DNA of 64,000 nucleotides from Polytrichum commune (GCA_950295325.1 OX485808.1:24014527-24078526); one strand, 5' to 3'; shown: positions 1 through 13,891, counted from the first letter of the stretch. Made by a program: numbers and translations. Notes: generated from the sequence alone by a model not told the origin.

Positions 1-1287
1 GATGTTCATATGAGCTCCAAAAATTAAGAGACAAGTGGCTTGGGGCTTGCCATTTCATATGAACCGAAAAAAGTAACCATTTAAGACTCGTCGACGTACG
101 TTAGGGGCTCTACGAAGCAACCGAGAACGCAACCCGGTGTGGGTGGTTGGAGCATCTTCTTGCAATGCAAGGAAACATGTGCACCCCACATTCCCAAAAC
201 GACATCGGAGTCTCCGCATTGGAAAGGCCGCCTCCAAGTGGCGGCCCCGAATAAAGAAACTTGAAAGGGTTTTCTTCCCACCTCCCTCACTCTCGCTCTC
301 ATTCACTCTCACTTTTCGGCGGCATTCGTTGGGTTGTTGGCCAAGCTTGATTGAGAGGTGAGGGGAGACTTTGCGGCAACTTCCGGGGTGACCCACAAAG
401 GGTGGCCGCCACGTGGCACCGCCACGTCACCCTCCATGTTGCCACGCGGACACCCCTCCTCTCTTTTATTATTTTGCCAGCTAGAACCTTGCCGCACTTG
501 CAGCCAACTTAGCTACACTCAAAACATGCCACTCAGTGAGGGCGGGACACTAGTGGAGGTGATATTAAATTCCTTTACATTATAAATGAGTGTCACCAAA
601 AGATCTAGGAAGCATTGTTCATTTCAACACCTGACATTCACTTAAAGTACCGGCATTTGGCATGAAAGTGTTGGCACGTGACACGAAAGTATTGGTTCTT
701 GGCACTTGGCATTATTCATTGACAAGCATGCGGCATGCACTAATCACAAGCACGCACTAAGTTCCTTCAAAACTATAGTAAATGAACATAGGATATACTA
801 TAGTCATGAGTTTAGTGTCACTCAATAGCAACTTCAACCCTGGTACCTTTGAGATTTGGATAGATTGTGTGTGTGACTTGAATTACTACCACCCTCACTA
901 ATTGGTATATTTAGTGTAATGGTTGGATGCAACATGGTAGTAAGTTAGTGCAATATTTTGGGTGCACATCAATTTTTGCAAAACCTTTGTGGTCGATTCA
1001 CAACCTTATTCATCTCCAACAAGTTGTTCCATTCTAAAATCAAATACCTTCACCATTGTCAGAAGTTTTCTGGGATGAATGTGTTGGGTGAGGCATCTGT
1101 AAGGTATGATTCTTGGACCTCAACTGACGAATTCCCGCCCCCTTACTTAACTCCCTCTTCAACTAGATAATGTTAAGTTGGGTATCTTGTCGAGGTCATA
1201 TATATATAGATATATAGATATATAGATATATAGTACCCAAAATAGATATAGATATAGATAGATAGATATATAGTACCCAAAATATCA
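1..1287. other. No gene recognised
   Basis: Short frames only. GTTCATATGA at 4-13 is repeated inverted at 55-64. I see no domain, splice structure or transposon end beyond the microsatellite near 1200. Confidence 0.6.
1199..1277. repeat. TATAGA-type microsatellite with internal duplication
   Basis: TATATAGA/GATA units run through the region. ATATAGTACCCAAAATA occurs at both halves, so a block was duplicated along with the repeat. Confidence 0.85.
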
Positions 1288-1494
1288 AGTGTGCAAGAAA
1301 GAGGTTGGGCAACAATTGGTCAAAATCTTATTGTTTCCAAGTCCATCCGGTTCCATGTTGTGATATTTCGGCTTTCCTATATTCATCTGAGATATATTAT
1401 ATAGATTCCTCTAAAACGATCGCTAATTTGTCCTCAAGTTTTGAACCTCAACCGGCTCATTCGTAACTAAGCAGTCGGTTCTCCCCGTTCAATA
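1288..1494. mobile_element. hAT-type MITE (family X), diverged copy
   Basis: The reverse complement carries GGGGAGAACCGACTGC, AGCCGGTTGAGG and CACAACATGGAACCGG in family order. The edges are eroded and no target duplication is recognisable. Confidence 0.6.
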
Positions 1495-2077
1495 AAAAAA
1501 AGATCAAAATAATTTTACAGTCATTTCAAAACAAGCGGCTAGTCACAAGGGTGCTCTCCCCTACCTAGTCTCTTGCACATACAAACGGGGATACGCTTTG
1601 CTTGCTTAAAACCCCGCAAATTATGCGACAATCGCATGCAAACGTGAGCTCCCAATGCCCCATGATATAACCTCACCTCCCCAATGGATGGATGTGTTTA
1701 GAAGAGACAACGAATATCTTATTAGCCTGCCCTTTATGGTTCATATAACTGACAATTGCTTTAAATTCCCATACAATAAATACGGCGTTTTCTGGAAGTA
1801 GAGTTTGGATGTTGCTGTCTCCTCGGAAGCTAACCCATCATGATTAGGAGGGCTGGAAGTAAAGCTATTTATTAACTCCCCAATCAGTGTTCAAGATTGA
1901 AGCCCTCATATGAGTTTCATTTTGAAGGGCTCTAAAATTTGAGCCCTTCGGTTGAAGGGCTAGTTCAAATTCAAGACGTCAATTCAGTAATATAGAAATA
2001 AAATATAAAAAACTCATATTAAACTTATGCATGATTTATATGGTGCATGCTTCCAATACAATGTGAAGAATTAAGAA

Positions 2078-2638
2078 TCAACCATCTAACTCCACCTCTT
2101 CTAGTGATAATGCCCTACGCTTGTTGGTTCTTGTGCCAATTTTCCAAGATTCAAAAATACTATCCCAATCCATGAATTCAACTCCTAACCCATTTAGACT
2201 AACCCTCATTAAAGCATCTAGTGTGTCAAGGTTGAGTCTAGTTCTCCTTTCACTCTTAACCCAATTTTGCTTTGAAAAACCACGCTCACAAACAACAATG
2301 CTAGTTGGGATCACAAGTATGGCTTGCCATAGCGACATCATAGTTGGCCAATTAATCATGAACTCCCGGTCATTGCCACAAAAAACCCAAGCTTCTTGCA
2401 TACTTCGGCGTTCACAAACGGAACATAACATCTCCACGAATTCTAGCAATTCCGCATTGCATTGATTAACAAGGTCATCGCTCCAACGGAAATGTGTCAC
2501 CAACCGGTTCAACCATTGTTCCGTTAATGTCCCTCTGTCCAATTCATCTACGGGATAGTGCTTCGGGCTAAAAAGCCGGGCCGCATTGAAAATGGACAAG
2601 TCAGGAAATCGATCATTGAGTTGCATCAATTTGATCAA
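2078..2638 (-). pseudogene. hAT transposase C-terminal (dimerisation) fragment
   Basis: A 186-codon frame that, from family knowledge, matches the hAT C-terminal dimerisation region. LWQAILVIPTS, VVCERGFSKQNWVKS and a following Arg/Leu-rich helix (RTRLNLDTLDALMRV) fit the usual pattern of the domain. The zinc-finger BED and catalytic parts are absent from the 1.56-kb element, so it cannot be an active transposase. Same strand and same type of fragment as in hAT-2. Confidence 0.82.
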
Positions 2639-2702
2639 CCTAATTCATCAATTTGATCGGTTGCATTCACAATAAGATGACGAAACCGGTCTCTGGCACA
2701 AG

Positions 2703-2830
2703 AATGCAACAGACTTTACTCTCACCCTTAGAAGTGGTGTTTAACCTAAGAAGCTCATGCTTAAAAGATGCAACAGATTTCACTCTCACCCTTAAAAGTA
2801 GTGTATAACCTAAGAAGCTCATCCTCAAAA
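2703..2830. repeat. Two-unit 64-bp tandem repeat inside hAT-1
   Basis: Two adjacent copies begin ATGCAACAGA and end CTCAAAAG/CTTAAAAG, roughly 90 percent alike, followed by a partial third copy. Confidence 0.8.
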
Positions 2831-4166
2831 GTGGTGTAAATCCTTAAGGAGCCAGAGCTATAATTGTAAACAACAACATTTCAAAGCCTGAATCAGTACC
2901 TTATCAATAGCTGGATGGAGCTTGGACTGTGCTTCCTTCCCCTAATGCACTCGCAGCTGCAATTGCACTAATTGATGATCCTTTCAGAACCCCACCATCA
3001 TGCTCCACCACTACCAGTGTGCTGGCCTTCACCCCACAAAAAACATTCATTCGTGATTAGCCTGTGAATTACATCACAAACCTTTAAATTTGTAGACCCA
3101 AATCAGCACTGATTTCACATTGATTGAATCACATCACACTACAACACTGACTCAATGCTTACCAAAGAAAGGGTTGGATTCCAATCTTTTGCAAGACTTA
3201 AAAAGTTGAATTCCAAGTCAGATCGATGTTGAATGAATCATTTGCTAGGTGTTGAGGTTGTCACTGTAGCGACCTCCTCGTCACTGTAGCGCTACAGTGT
3301 TGACGGGTGTAAAATTTTTGAGGACATCAAGTGAAGTTTTCATTTTGAGTTTGGGGTTGCATTTTGAAGGGCTGTTTTGAGAGAGGTATATTTTGAAGGG
3401 CCAAATCGCGTTTGAAGGGCATTGAAGCCTTCAATCTTGAACACTGTCCCCAATCTCCATTAGCCTTTTTGGAGCTTCCCAGATTTTAGAACCGAGCCGA
3501 GTTGATATTCTTGAAGTCGGGCAGCCGGATTCTCATGAAATTTTTAAAAATATTAAAAAATCTCACGGGAGGTGCATGGCGGACATCTCAATGCTTCCAA
3601 GTTGCACAATCTTACGGAGTCGCAAGTAAGATGACAAATTGTGTGACTTAACATACGTGACTTAATGTACGAAGGCCACATTCAACAACCCGTGTTCCGT
3701 GAAATGAGATTCTTGAAGCCGGGCAGGCGGATCGGTATGGCAAAACAAAAAAAACAAAAAAAATCTCGCAAGGGAAGGGGAGGTGAGGGGAGGCCGTTAG
3801 GGGCATGATGCTCGACATAAAAGGCGTCCAAGTGGTGTACTCTACTAAAGCTTATAATAAGGCACCTGACACCCACATGCAGGATCCTCCCTACATTCGA
3901 ATAAATAGCAATTGTTATAAGCGGCCGGGCTAGTGGCCAAAAACCGCAACTTCTTCTCTCCACCGTTGAAAAGGGGCCCACCCCCCCCCCCCCCCTCACC
4001 CCGGCCCGAGCCCCCCTCCATGCCTTGAGATTCCCCTCACAACGTACGATGGGAGCTTTGCTTCTTGACCAACAAACCCCCCCCCCCCCTCTTCCTTCTT
4101 GACTTATTGTTATTGTCGTCACCTTCACTTCAAGTGTTGTACGCCCATACACAACCAACTAATTAA

Positions 4167-4677
4167 GGGCCACGTCACACACGGGCCAAGAGCCGTCGTG
4201 ACCATGAAGTTGTGAGAGCCCAAAAGAAAGTGTCCCAAGGCCGGCCGTCCCAACACACACCTCCAAACTCATGTAGTGTGGTCACGGACCCTCAAGTGTA
4301 GTGTGAAGCCGTATGTGACCGGGCCCTCAACCAAATGCTATTCCGATGAATTTCTATTCACGCAGGTCCTCACACGTGATGAAATAGAATAAACCAACGG
4401 TTGTGAGCATTCAGAGTGTCCTGGTCTCCCGGTTTTGTGTTAGGCCTACCTCCAAGAGGTGGTTTTTGAGAATAGTCCAAGTGACCGTGAAACATGATCC
4501 ATTCGATGTCATGTAGGAATATGTGTAGACTTTACATCCATCTTGCATTCACTGAGTACTCCGTTGGTCCCTCGAGCGTAGTGTGAAACGAACTTGGACC
4601 GGCTCCGCCTTTTCCACCAATGAGAGTGCTTCAATTGTGATGGTCACGGGCTCTCAGTCTCGTGCGTGAAGTGGCCC
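4167..4677. mobile_element. MITE family A, full length, TAA target duplication
   Basis: 511 bp with inverted ends GGGCCACGTCACACACG and CGTGCGTGAAGTGGCCC, flanked by TAA on both sides. TTA/TAA duplications and GGGCC-type ends suggest a PIF/Harbinger-driven MITE. No coding capacity. Confidence 0.87.
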
Positions 4678-4689
4678 TAACCCCCTTCG

Positions 4690-5085
4690 CTAAGGTATGT
4701 GGGTGTTACTTGGTTCGCTTTTCACGTTCTCTAACTTCTACCAATTAGATTTACACAACAAGATGTGTGTTGCATTAGCAACTCTACGGTGAAGTGTATG
4801 CAACAACTGGACAGACGATCAGACATCTCTTGATTCAGTCATGGTTATCTGAAGTGCGTGTTTGTTATTTTTATTTATTTTATTTTATTGGATACATAGG
4901 TCCGATACCTAGTTGTGTTCATTGTTGAGTGGAGTTGTTACTAATGTTTGAAGTTGTAGTCCAATCTCTTTTAAACATGTGTCTTTATCATGTTTGCTCT
5001 TTGATCTTCACGGAAACACATACCAATCAAATATAGGGGTCGAATTAAGAAACAAGCCACTTAAGACCTATCTACTTTACACACA
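4690..5085. repeat. Dispersed repeat E, copy with both ends
   Basis: The left end AAGGTATGTGGGTGTTACTT and the right end AAGTGGCTTG...ACTTAAGACCTATCTACTT are roughly inverted. The right part holds the marker ACCAATCAAATATAGGGGTC seen in all copies. It starts 12 bp after MITE A. Probably an old TIR element. Confidence 0.6.
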
Positions 5086-5089
5086 ACCC

Positions 5090-8000
5090 AATTAGTCCTT
5101 AAAGGACGTGGGGTCTCAATATATGGCCATATACACAACTTATACAAGCTTCACCACGTTCAGGGGTCATAATTTCATAGGTTTGTGTGTTTGAAATCTT
5201 ATCATATACACCTATCTTTCGTCAAGGAGAAAATTAAAACGTATTCATACTAGATTGATCAATGTCTTTTTACTTTTACTTTTACTTTTTTTGGTTGTGT
5301 ACAATTGAAAGAACTTCAAGTATAAAGAGATTAAATCAAACCACCATAAATACAAAACCCACATTGGTTTCCAACAAGGAAGAGTTCCCACGCAGGTGCA
5401 TGCATGAAGATTGGACAATGAAAGAGGCATGGGAGGGGTGGGACCCGGCCAAATGAAGATGTGATCTGGCTTGGGGCATATGAGTGCTACTAAATGGACA
5501 TTTTTTAGCAAGACCCCATCATTTGAAATTGAAATTCTCATTTTGATACATCTAGACTCTAACCCATAAAGGTGTAAGTTGAATTTGGAAGTCAAAAATC
5601 TAAAATCCTCGAAGCTTTTGAGACACACTAAATTGTAGAGTGGCTCTTGCTAAACATCCATCTTCAAAAACATGCCACACGTTTCATACTTACACCACGT
5701 TAACGAGACATTAATCCTATGTGGCAATTGCAAGTTCGGCACCTCGTGAAGTAGGAAGGATCCGGATCTTACAACATGGATTTACAACATCTTGATAAAT
5801 AACACCTTCGACAATGATATCCAAATGGGTCCCATTGATATGTATGATCCGTAGGTCATTGCCGACACTATCATTACTTTGGCCTCTTCATCTCTCAAAA
5901 CGGCTTAAATAGTGTGGGCGGAGAAAAAAATCTTGTACTTGCAACACACAAGGGCGCCTAAGAAAATATCCTCATAGCACTTGTGTGGAGGGTCCTCAAT
6001 TTGATGTGATCCCCACCTAGGTAAATTTGCTTAAGGCAAGTTCCAAGAAAAACAATGGGGTCCACATAGATTTTTCTGGTATGGTGAGTTGTCAATGTTA
6101 GTTGGTAGTAGAGTCAATCACGTATACAATGTTTTGCCACTTTGATATCATGATGGTTGTCATGCGGTTAACAACATTGTACAATAGTTTGTGACTACTG
6201 TGGACTTGATACTTTCAACATTATTGTCTCTTACCTAACTCACTCAGACAAATTATCCGATATTTTAGTTGGATTGTCAATTATGTTATGAGCACAACGA
6301 CATTTTAAGATTGTATGAATAAGAGCATATATGATTCCGATAGGAACGTTAAAAAGTCATAAACCTCATTTGATATTTCTTAGTCACATAGAGCCTCTCA
6401 AATTGGACAATGTATTTGACATTTTGCATTGTTTAACCAATATATTGTGTTTCTAGTCCTTAGAAAAATATAACTAGTGTTGATTTTGAAGTATGTAGTT
6501 TGCATTGGTTAGCATGTGTTGGTTGTATTTTGGTTTCTTTCTTGCAATTGAATTTTCAGTTAGTGTCGAGAAAAAGGAAGGAAAAGGAAAAGGTACGTAG
6601 TTGCCCAATTTGGGGGGAAAGTAGATGTCAGAAGTGGGGTCACTAATTGAATTGGGTACTTCTACCTTATGATGGTTTAGATTACGAGAACAGGCGTGGT
6701 TGTTGGCATTAACATGATTATAGAGTTTTATGGGACCTAAGTTTATTTGTCAGAGAGTGCACTCAATATAGAGGGTCAAAAGGATGTACTTTTGCCCCCC
6801 TCCCCAAATGTACATTTATATGTGATATGGGAAAAAAATTATGTTAATTCTTGTGCAAATTCTATGTGTTGTTACTTTGTCTCTAAAATTCCTCAGTGTA
6901 AATCATGAGATATTTCAAACCATAGTTTCACTCACGTTTTGATAGCCACTTTCATTTTATTTGGTATTTTCTTTTTGTCAAATGAAAGAATTGAAGTAAT
7001 GAGATAGTACATACATAAATTTGGACCCTAAAAATGAGATTTATGCATTTACAATAGGGAAATTACCATCATTTCAAACTCACGTGTTTTTTTTTACCCT
7101 CTACAATGAGTGCACCCCTCATACATTTATTAAATTCATTTTCTTAGAAAAATAAATACAAGCATATGAAAGTTGTCATTCAAGAAGTCAACATATTTGA
7201 CTTGTCCAAAAGCTAACGAGGTTCCTACAATGTATGATTATAGTACATAGTCATTTGGTTTTTAGGTTCAATGTTGGTTCTACAATACTTGCGAAGGAGA
7301 TGGACACCAAGTGGCCAGGCTCTGAAATATTGCAAGAACATCCAATGCCAACATAATTTATCCACGAAATTTAATTAAACCGATCCAAACAAGTGCTCGG
7401 GAGGATGATCCCCACAAGCAGTGAGAGATACCAAAACCGGCAAAGAAAACTTTCAAATGTCAATGCCATACATTAAAAGCCCTCAAATGTACGATTAAGA
7501 GACGTAATGGTTTGATTTTCCACTAGTCACTACCACAATATTCGCCAACGAGGCTTCTATACACACACTTCAAAATGGCCACACCTTCTAATCAAGTCAT
7601 TTTACTGGAGTGTCTTCGAAGGTGCTGCTCAATATTCATAAAATCGTGGAGCTCTAGGCTAGCCGAGGTTCTTCAACAACCACACTGCATCCCAAATTCC
7701 TATTAAAAAACAAATCACAGTTGTCAAAAGTTATTCAAATCATATTCCTAATTTTAGATTCATGATTGGTTTTGGGTATAAGCTATAACATAATATAAGA
7801 TTGTTTGTCATCTCACGTATAGAATCTAAGAACTTCATAGATTGTGTCTAGTTTAGGTACATTGGCCATGAGAAATGCCCATATACATAACCTCGTGTAC
7901 CTTTCATGAAGGTGAACGCCAAGTGGTTGGGCTCAAGGCTTGAAAGTGCATCTACTTTTGGCATCTACATTTCTATTCACAAAGAAAATGGGTCCATACA

Positions 8001-8849
8001 AGTGGAAAGTTCCATACCCACAAACAATGACGGCTGCTACATTGTGCAAAGAATTCTCTCACACGTGGAAGATACTCGGGATTTGGAGGTAACTTCCCCT
8101 TCTTCTTCTTTATTTCTTTATTTCTTTCTTGTCCTTATATAATACAACCCCCACGTAAGGTCGAGAATCACGAATCCTAGTAGGTATTCCTATATGAAAA
8201 GCTAAGCCATGGCGGGAAAGGTGGAGCTAAGACGTGAGCACAAGTTTGTGTCCATTTTGGCCTATCCATCTCCAACCTATGATATGCAAAGGAGTGTTGA
8301 GAAGTTCTTCACCACCCCTAGTAGGGTTTATATATAGTGGTTTTTCTTCTAAAAGCGTTTGTGGCCACAACCCCCCCCCCCCCCTCCTTCCCTTCCTTCC
8401 TTCCTTGTCTTGGGAAATAGTGTGGATGATAATTGGTAGTGTGGAGTCGTCCACACTATTTTAAGTGGAGAATTTTGAGTGAGTAGATGTGGCCGTGGTC
8501 ATCCCACCCGACATCCACATGTTTGTGCGTTTATCCATCCTACATCTCCACTACATTTGATGCTAAAGTGCTTGGACTCGGATAATCCGTGACCCGAGAA
8601 ACTAATAAATGTCCGAATATTATACACATGCTTCTCATCCAAATCCAACCTTTGTATGCCGTTTTTGAATAGATCCACCATATTATGTGGTCCACACTAA
8701 TGCCAAGATGGGTGACTTAGAAGTCCCATTCGCTTTTTGGCTACCCGGAATTGAAACTCGATTTCATTTCATTCCCATACCTAACTAAGTCTTCCATTCC
8801 CTTCTTGTGCTTGGTCTCACTTCGATTCAATTAGTGAACCTCGCACCTA
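5090..8849. other. No gene recognised
   Basis: AT-rich sequence with only chance frames. A (TTCC)n run and C14 lie at about 8371-8404. One 78-codon frame at 7906-8142 has no recognisable domain. Confidence 0.55.
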
Positions 8850-9610
8850 AGGTAGATGGGTCTTAAATGGTTATTTTTGTTTTTTCCAACTAGCCCAATT
8901 CTCCTAGGACATGGAACACGTGATTAGAAGGAGATGGATTGGAAATCCAAATCGAGGCCATAGTTGTCACTTTCCTCATAGTTTTTGGATCTCAAGGCCG
9001 GTTTACACGGGGTCCCAAGTCCTAAGTCCCAAGTCGCTTGAGGTCAATCTGTGCAATTTCAGTCGTTGACAGCATGGAAGTTGGGACTTACCACTTCACA
9101 TGGAGTCCCAAGTCCCAAGTATGACATGGATGTCCACATGACAACAGTTTTTGGAGGTGAGGCTCAATACTTGTGTTGAGAATTGGGTCGAGCAAAAAGC
9201 TAGACCCAACACTCGACACAAGTCCCATGAATATTTCTACATACAATAATCAAGATCTAACTTTAATGATAACAAACCATATTCTAATGGTTTCTTGAGG
9301 CTCCAAAGTTAAGACTTCGCCTTCATGTTGGGACTTGCTAACGAGAGTGGGACTTGGGACCCCATGTGAACTGGCCCTCGTATGAATATCTTGTTCATTG
9401 TCAAAGTGGAGATTGATTTCATGGGCATATAGGTCTCCTCAGTTATGTTAACTATTGACTGTGGAATGGTTACCATATTTTGAGGATGTAGTTCGATCTC
9501 TTTTGTACACAAGTCTTTTTGGCATACGTTCTTGGAGCCACACGTAACCACGTACCACTCAAACATAGGTGTTCGATTGAGAGAAAGTAACCGAATTAGG
9601 CAATTGTCAA
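8850..9610. repeat. Dispersed repeat E, interrupted by MITE B
   Basis: Left AAGGTAGATGGGTCTTAAAT, right marker CACTCAAACATAGGTGTTCG. MITE B (8995-9377) lies between, so the E copy is older. Confidence 0.6.
8995..9377. mobile_element. MITE family B
   Basis: 383 bp with inverted ends GGCCGGTTTACACGGGGTCC and GGACCCCATGTGAACTGGCC (complement shown in forward order). TCCCAAGTCCCAAGTC blocks recur within. It interrupts a copy of dispersed repeat E (8850-9610). Target duplication degraded (TCA/TCG). Confidence 0.78.
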
Positions 9611-11742
9611 TATATCAATACTAAGTGTCGATTGTGAATACTAAAAAGATTTTATTTGTTCTCAACTACATCAAATCATTGTAACTTTGTTATTTGGTTG
9701 GTAGCATAAGTCCAACTTTCATGTATGCAAATAACCCAAATGTGTTTAAGTTATCAATGTCAACACTAAAATTGTTATATCAAGAAGGTCTTCGAAAAAG
9801 GGACATGGGAGGTCACTCCCTTGTCAAGTTCAAAACCATGTGTGATACAAAAAAAGAGTCATTCTTATTTTATTTATTTATTTCCAAGAGTAGATATGTG
9901 TGGTATCGATTAAATATCCAAGTACTCTCATGAAATTTGTTTTAAAATTTTGTTGTAGAAAATGTACTGATTCTAGCTAGAATGGTGTAGAAAGTAAACT
10001 AGACAAAGGACTTTAAATATATAAATATATAGTACATACTTATATTGGTGAAACTCTTCAAAAATATACAATATTAATGTTTATATAGGAAAGAAAGATA
10101 TTTATTTATTTATTTAACATTATTATATGATATAGGGGGTAGAAAATTCAAAATCCGCATGATAACTTAATACACGGAGAATGATCTCTCCCGGGCTTGA
10201 AGCTCACATGAGTGTGGAAGAAGGTTGCGTAATGTTATGACATTGGAAGGATGTAAGTGAAGTAAAAAGAGAGAAATACTATCGAGTCTCAAGGGACCGA
10301 TGTGAAACAAGCTCGTGAGCCTTAGGTTGTTTCATGGGTTTCCCATTGAGAACAACATTGAAGTTACTCCATATTCTAGAAACATGGAAGCTTCATCTAT
10401 GCATTAAATTATTGTCTACAAAGAAACATAAGGCAATCAAATTTCATCAAGGGAGGTTTTCTTGAGTTTGAAACGCATGTGCACACGATGGCACAAAATT
10501 TTCAAATGTGACCGAGATTGAGTTAATTTCCTAACAACACACACATGACAAAGAAATCTCAAACAAAGACAATATGAACCATGAGTTCGTAAAAGTATTG
10601 AGGGGGTTTTGGGCCTCCTATTAACTTGAGGTTAACTTAGCTTGCTCACTTTGACTTTCGGGGGCGAGAGGGAATTATTGAATATGAGCATAAAACTTGA
10701 CCCCTAGGGGTTTATTACTGATTCATCTCAACTGACTTTGATTACACTAGTTCAAGGTCTTTAGAACCATTTATGGTGTCAAACTAGCTTTAAAAGGTGA
10801 CCTCTAAGATGCATACCATCTCAAGGCTTTTGTGTTGGATGAATGTGAGGTACACTCATATATGATAATTCCCTCTCTTTGACCTCTTAGGGTTGATGTT
10901 TCAACTTATTATGGTTGCAAAATTTTGCGTCGGGTTTTTCTTTGGCACAATGGTACGTGCATGTGAAGGATCGACCACTCTCAAGCTTGTAAATTTGATG
11001 GGCCAAACTAAAAGAATATGGACTCTTTAAGGTAGAAATACCATAACCCGTGAAAATAAGGTGATTCGCATTGAAGATCTGGTCTGACAATCATGAGATA
11101 ATTCTCCAAGATAGACGAGAAGGATTCATGAAGAATGCAAGTTGTTTCATATTTTTCTGCCCTATACAAAAAATGCTACGATTTTTCAAAGTGGAAAGTT
11201 GTCCAACCCCCTACCCGTTCACTAGATTCTCCCTACACGGAACACAGTAATCCGCATTTCCATACAGAACATCGCCTAAATCGGTTACCTCATGAGTACA
11301 TTAACACTTGACTCCATTGGCTACACTAAGTGTACACGCATTGAAGTTGCCGTTGAGCCATGATCCGTTTTAGAAATGGCACATCACCATTATGACGGCG
11401 GTCTAGTGCACGGCTAGAGGGTGGTTAACGGGTTATGGTATTTCTACCTTATATGCGTCTTAAATGATGGAGCTTGGTTCCTCCTTATTTTGGATTGATT
11501 TTCATGTTTTAAGTTCGAACTTGAACTTGTAGTCACCGGAATTGAAAATTCTACAGTTCAAGTTTGGATGTGAACTTCACAATCGATAGGAAAAAGAAAG
11601 TGGGGACCTAACTTGGTATGAAGCACAACCATCTTAGGCACATGTAAGATACGCAAGTGTTAAGTGGCTCACTTTTCTTTGTTCCATCTTCTATGGATCA
11701 ACTTTTTACCACTTGAGTTTGTGTTCTGTTAGCAAATGTATC

Positions 11743-11792
11743 ATGAAGCAACAACAACTACAACAACTACAACAACAACAACAACAACACCT
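11743..11792. repeat. (ACA)n microsatellite
   Basis: An ACA/ACT trinucleotide run creates a poly-Thr stretch in a short plus-strand frame that is not a gene. Confidence 0.85.
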
Positions 11793-11829
11793 TTTTTTGA
11801 ATTAAAAAGAGAGATCAAAATTCAAACCT

Positions 11830-11945
11830 TCCTTCATTTGGTGATGGGTATTGAAAATGCATGTGTTGTTGATTCCTCAATTGACCAAACACCATTCAAA
11901 TATAGGTGTCCGATTAAAAAGAAAGTTACCCAAATAACGCCCGCC
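11830..11945. repeat. Dispersed repeat E, right-end fragment
   Basis: It carries CCATTCAAATATAGGTGTCC and the end AAAGTTACCCAAATAACGCC, the inverted form of the left end of other copies. Confidence 0.55.
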
Positions 11946-13359
11946 TACTAACCTTAACGGCTCAAATTCTTTTCGCTTGGCCCACCAAACTTCAAACTTG
12001 GAAGCTCAATCTCTAGCTCAAGTTTGTGTGTGGCAACCCCATGGATCGCAAAAAGTGTGAATTGTAGGCCCAATGTTTAGATAAGAAAGTTTGATAGATT
12101 TAGTTAGTTAATTTGGAGGGTGTGGTTCCCCACCCTTTAACCTATAGCACTCTCCACCGTCACTAAAGTCCACAATTCCGTCAACCAATCAAAGCTATGG
12201 ATTGGCCCCTCTTAATAAATTCCAAAAAGACAAACGGCCCAACCAAGCTACTGCAATCTCTTGTCCACAAAAGTCCAAAAGCCCAATTCTTTTAGAATAT
12301 AACATAAATATATGTATTCCATTGGCACAAAACTAGGCTTCGTTGAGCCCGGGTCGCTTTTGGGCATGAGTTTGGCAAACAAACAAACACACACACATAT
12401 ATCTCTTATGTTCTTGCATGGTATTGGGCGATTCTAAGCCCCTCCTCCAATTTGCCGCCACTCTTGCACCACTTGGCACATTCCTCCCACCCCATATCAA
12501 AGCACACTTTGAGCCATCCCTTTCCTCCACCGATGTCTCTTTGCTAGGCTCGTGGAGCTTCAATATGGTGTAAGGTAGATGGGTCTTTCTTAACCACTAA
12601 ATGCCCAAGAAGCCAAATAGTGGTTGCAAGCATTTCTGCAAAGATAACATCTTTCAAGGCAGTTCAGTCTTCTTCTTCTTCTTCTTCTTGTATTTTTGTT
12701 TTGTTTTTGTTTTTCATCTTGACATAAATAAAGGCATGTATCGTCTAGAGCAAACGGATCGAAAGTTTATATCAATGACTCTAAGATATGGAACTTGAAG
12801 TGGTTGGAACCCCTAATTTTGTTTTGTTACAAACTTCTGACAAAATTCTAGAGGAAGTTGATTATAAATTAATTTGGTTTTCCACTGGTATTATGTCATG
12901 AGGGCATAATACCAAGGGTGGGTCGAATGGGCATTCCAATCACGTTGATCGCATGGTCAACGTTTCTTCTCTTCTCTCTGGTGAATACCAGGGATAAAGA
13001 TCCATATTCCAACCGCACGGATGTGATTTTAAAATTAGCTCCCTAAAACTTTATCATGCATGTCAACACTAAATAAAGCTTCCAATTCAAACTTATAGTA
13101 CATCTTAGGTCCAAGCTAAAACCCTCGAGTTTCGACATGTTAAATGGCTCATTTTCTTAATTGGATCCTTAGATTTGATTGATACATGATTTAGTGAGGA
13201 TCAAAGACCCAACATCGTAAAGATATGTGTTTACAATAGATCCGACTATATCTTCAGTTTTAATAATTATTCTACACTCAATAGTGGACACAACTTGGAG
13301 GACCTATGTATCTAGTTAAAAAAACCCACAAATTTGCACTTATGATAGCCCGGTTCTTA

Positions 13360-13490
13360 GTATGATTATTGTGGATGTTTCATTATAGATTTGCTAATGC
13401 AAAATGAGTTTTGTTGTGTAAATATAATCAGTAGAAGTTGGAGAACATTTAAAAAAAACGAACCAAATAACACCCACATACCTTACAATA
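13360..13490. repeat. Dispersed repeat E, inverted fragment
   Basis: The reverse complement begins GTAAGGTATGTGGGTGTTAT and follows the 4690 copy through TTACACAACA and GCATTAGCAA. Confidence 0.6.
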
Positions 13491-13891
13491 TTTCAAAACA
13501 CCCAAAAATTTTGGTTTTGAAATATCTATAATTTTAGGCCATGACATCATTGATAGTTATACAATTTCTAAGTTAGGCGGCACTTGTAGAACTAGGAAAA
13601 AGTTGTGTAAATGTAAACATTAGCTCCATGATGTAAGAAACACAAAATCAAGAGTTTAGTTTTTTGAAGTTTTTGTTTTCGTTTGTTCGCATGCATTGGT
13701 ATGTTATGGCCACCTTTAGAAAGAGAGACACGTGGTGTTCCAAATCCTAAATTTCTCAAGTGATCAAAATTCCAATGAACAAATGTTACTAATTGGTATC
13801 AACAAGTTGAATATGTGGAATAATGTTAGATGTGCACATTTGCTTTTATGAAATTTACTTTTGGATCCGAACCCATCTCGGTTGAGGCTTA

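Larger units (their letters stand above)
1885..3446 (-). mobile_element. hAT transposon, truncated, with perfect 8-bp target duplication (hAT-1)
   Basis: The ends are inverted: CAGTGTTCAAGATTGAAG at the left and its complement, with one inserted C, closing in AACACTG at the right. Identical 8-bp flanks TCCCCAAT (1877-1884 and 3447-3454) mark the target duplication typical of hAT. At 1.56 kb the element is too short for a full transposase and keeps only a C-terminal fragment. GAAGGGC-type motifs repeat near both ends. An 18-bp palindrome at about 3282-3299 and a two-unit 64-bp tandem repeat (2703-2830) lie inside. Confidence 0.9.
9611..13359. other. No gene recognised
   Basis: Apart from one E fragment, an ACA repeat and TTC-rich runs (about 12664-12690), nothing coding or RNA-like is visible. 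The frame at 12333-12563 has no known motif. Confidence 0.55.

Noticed and set aside
3682-4158. 158-codon minus-strand frame
   Set aside because: It runs across two poly-C tracts, giving glycine stretches, and shows no domain; treated as chance.
11736-11951. Plus-strand frame with poly-threonine
   Set aside because: Produced by an ACA microsatellite joined to repeat E.
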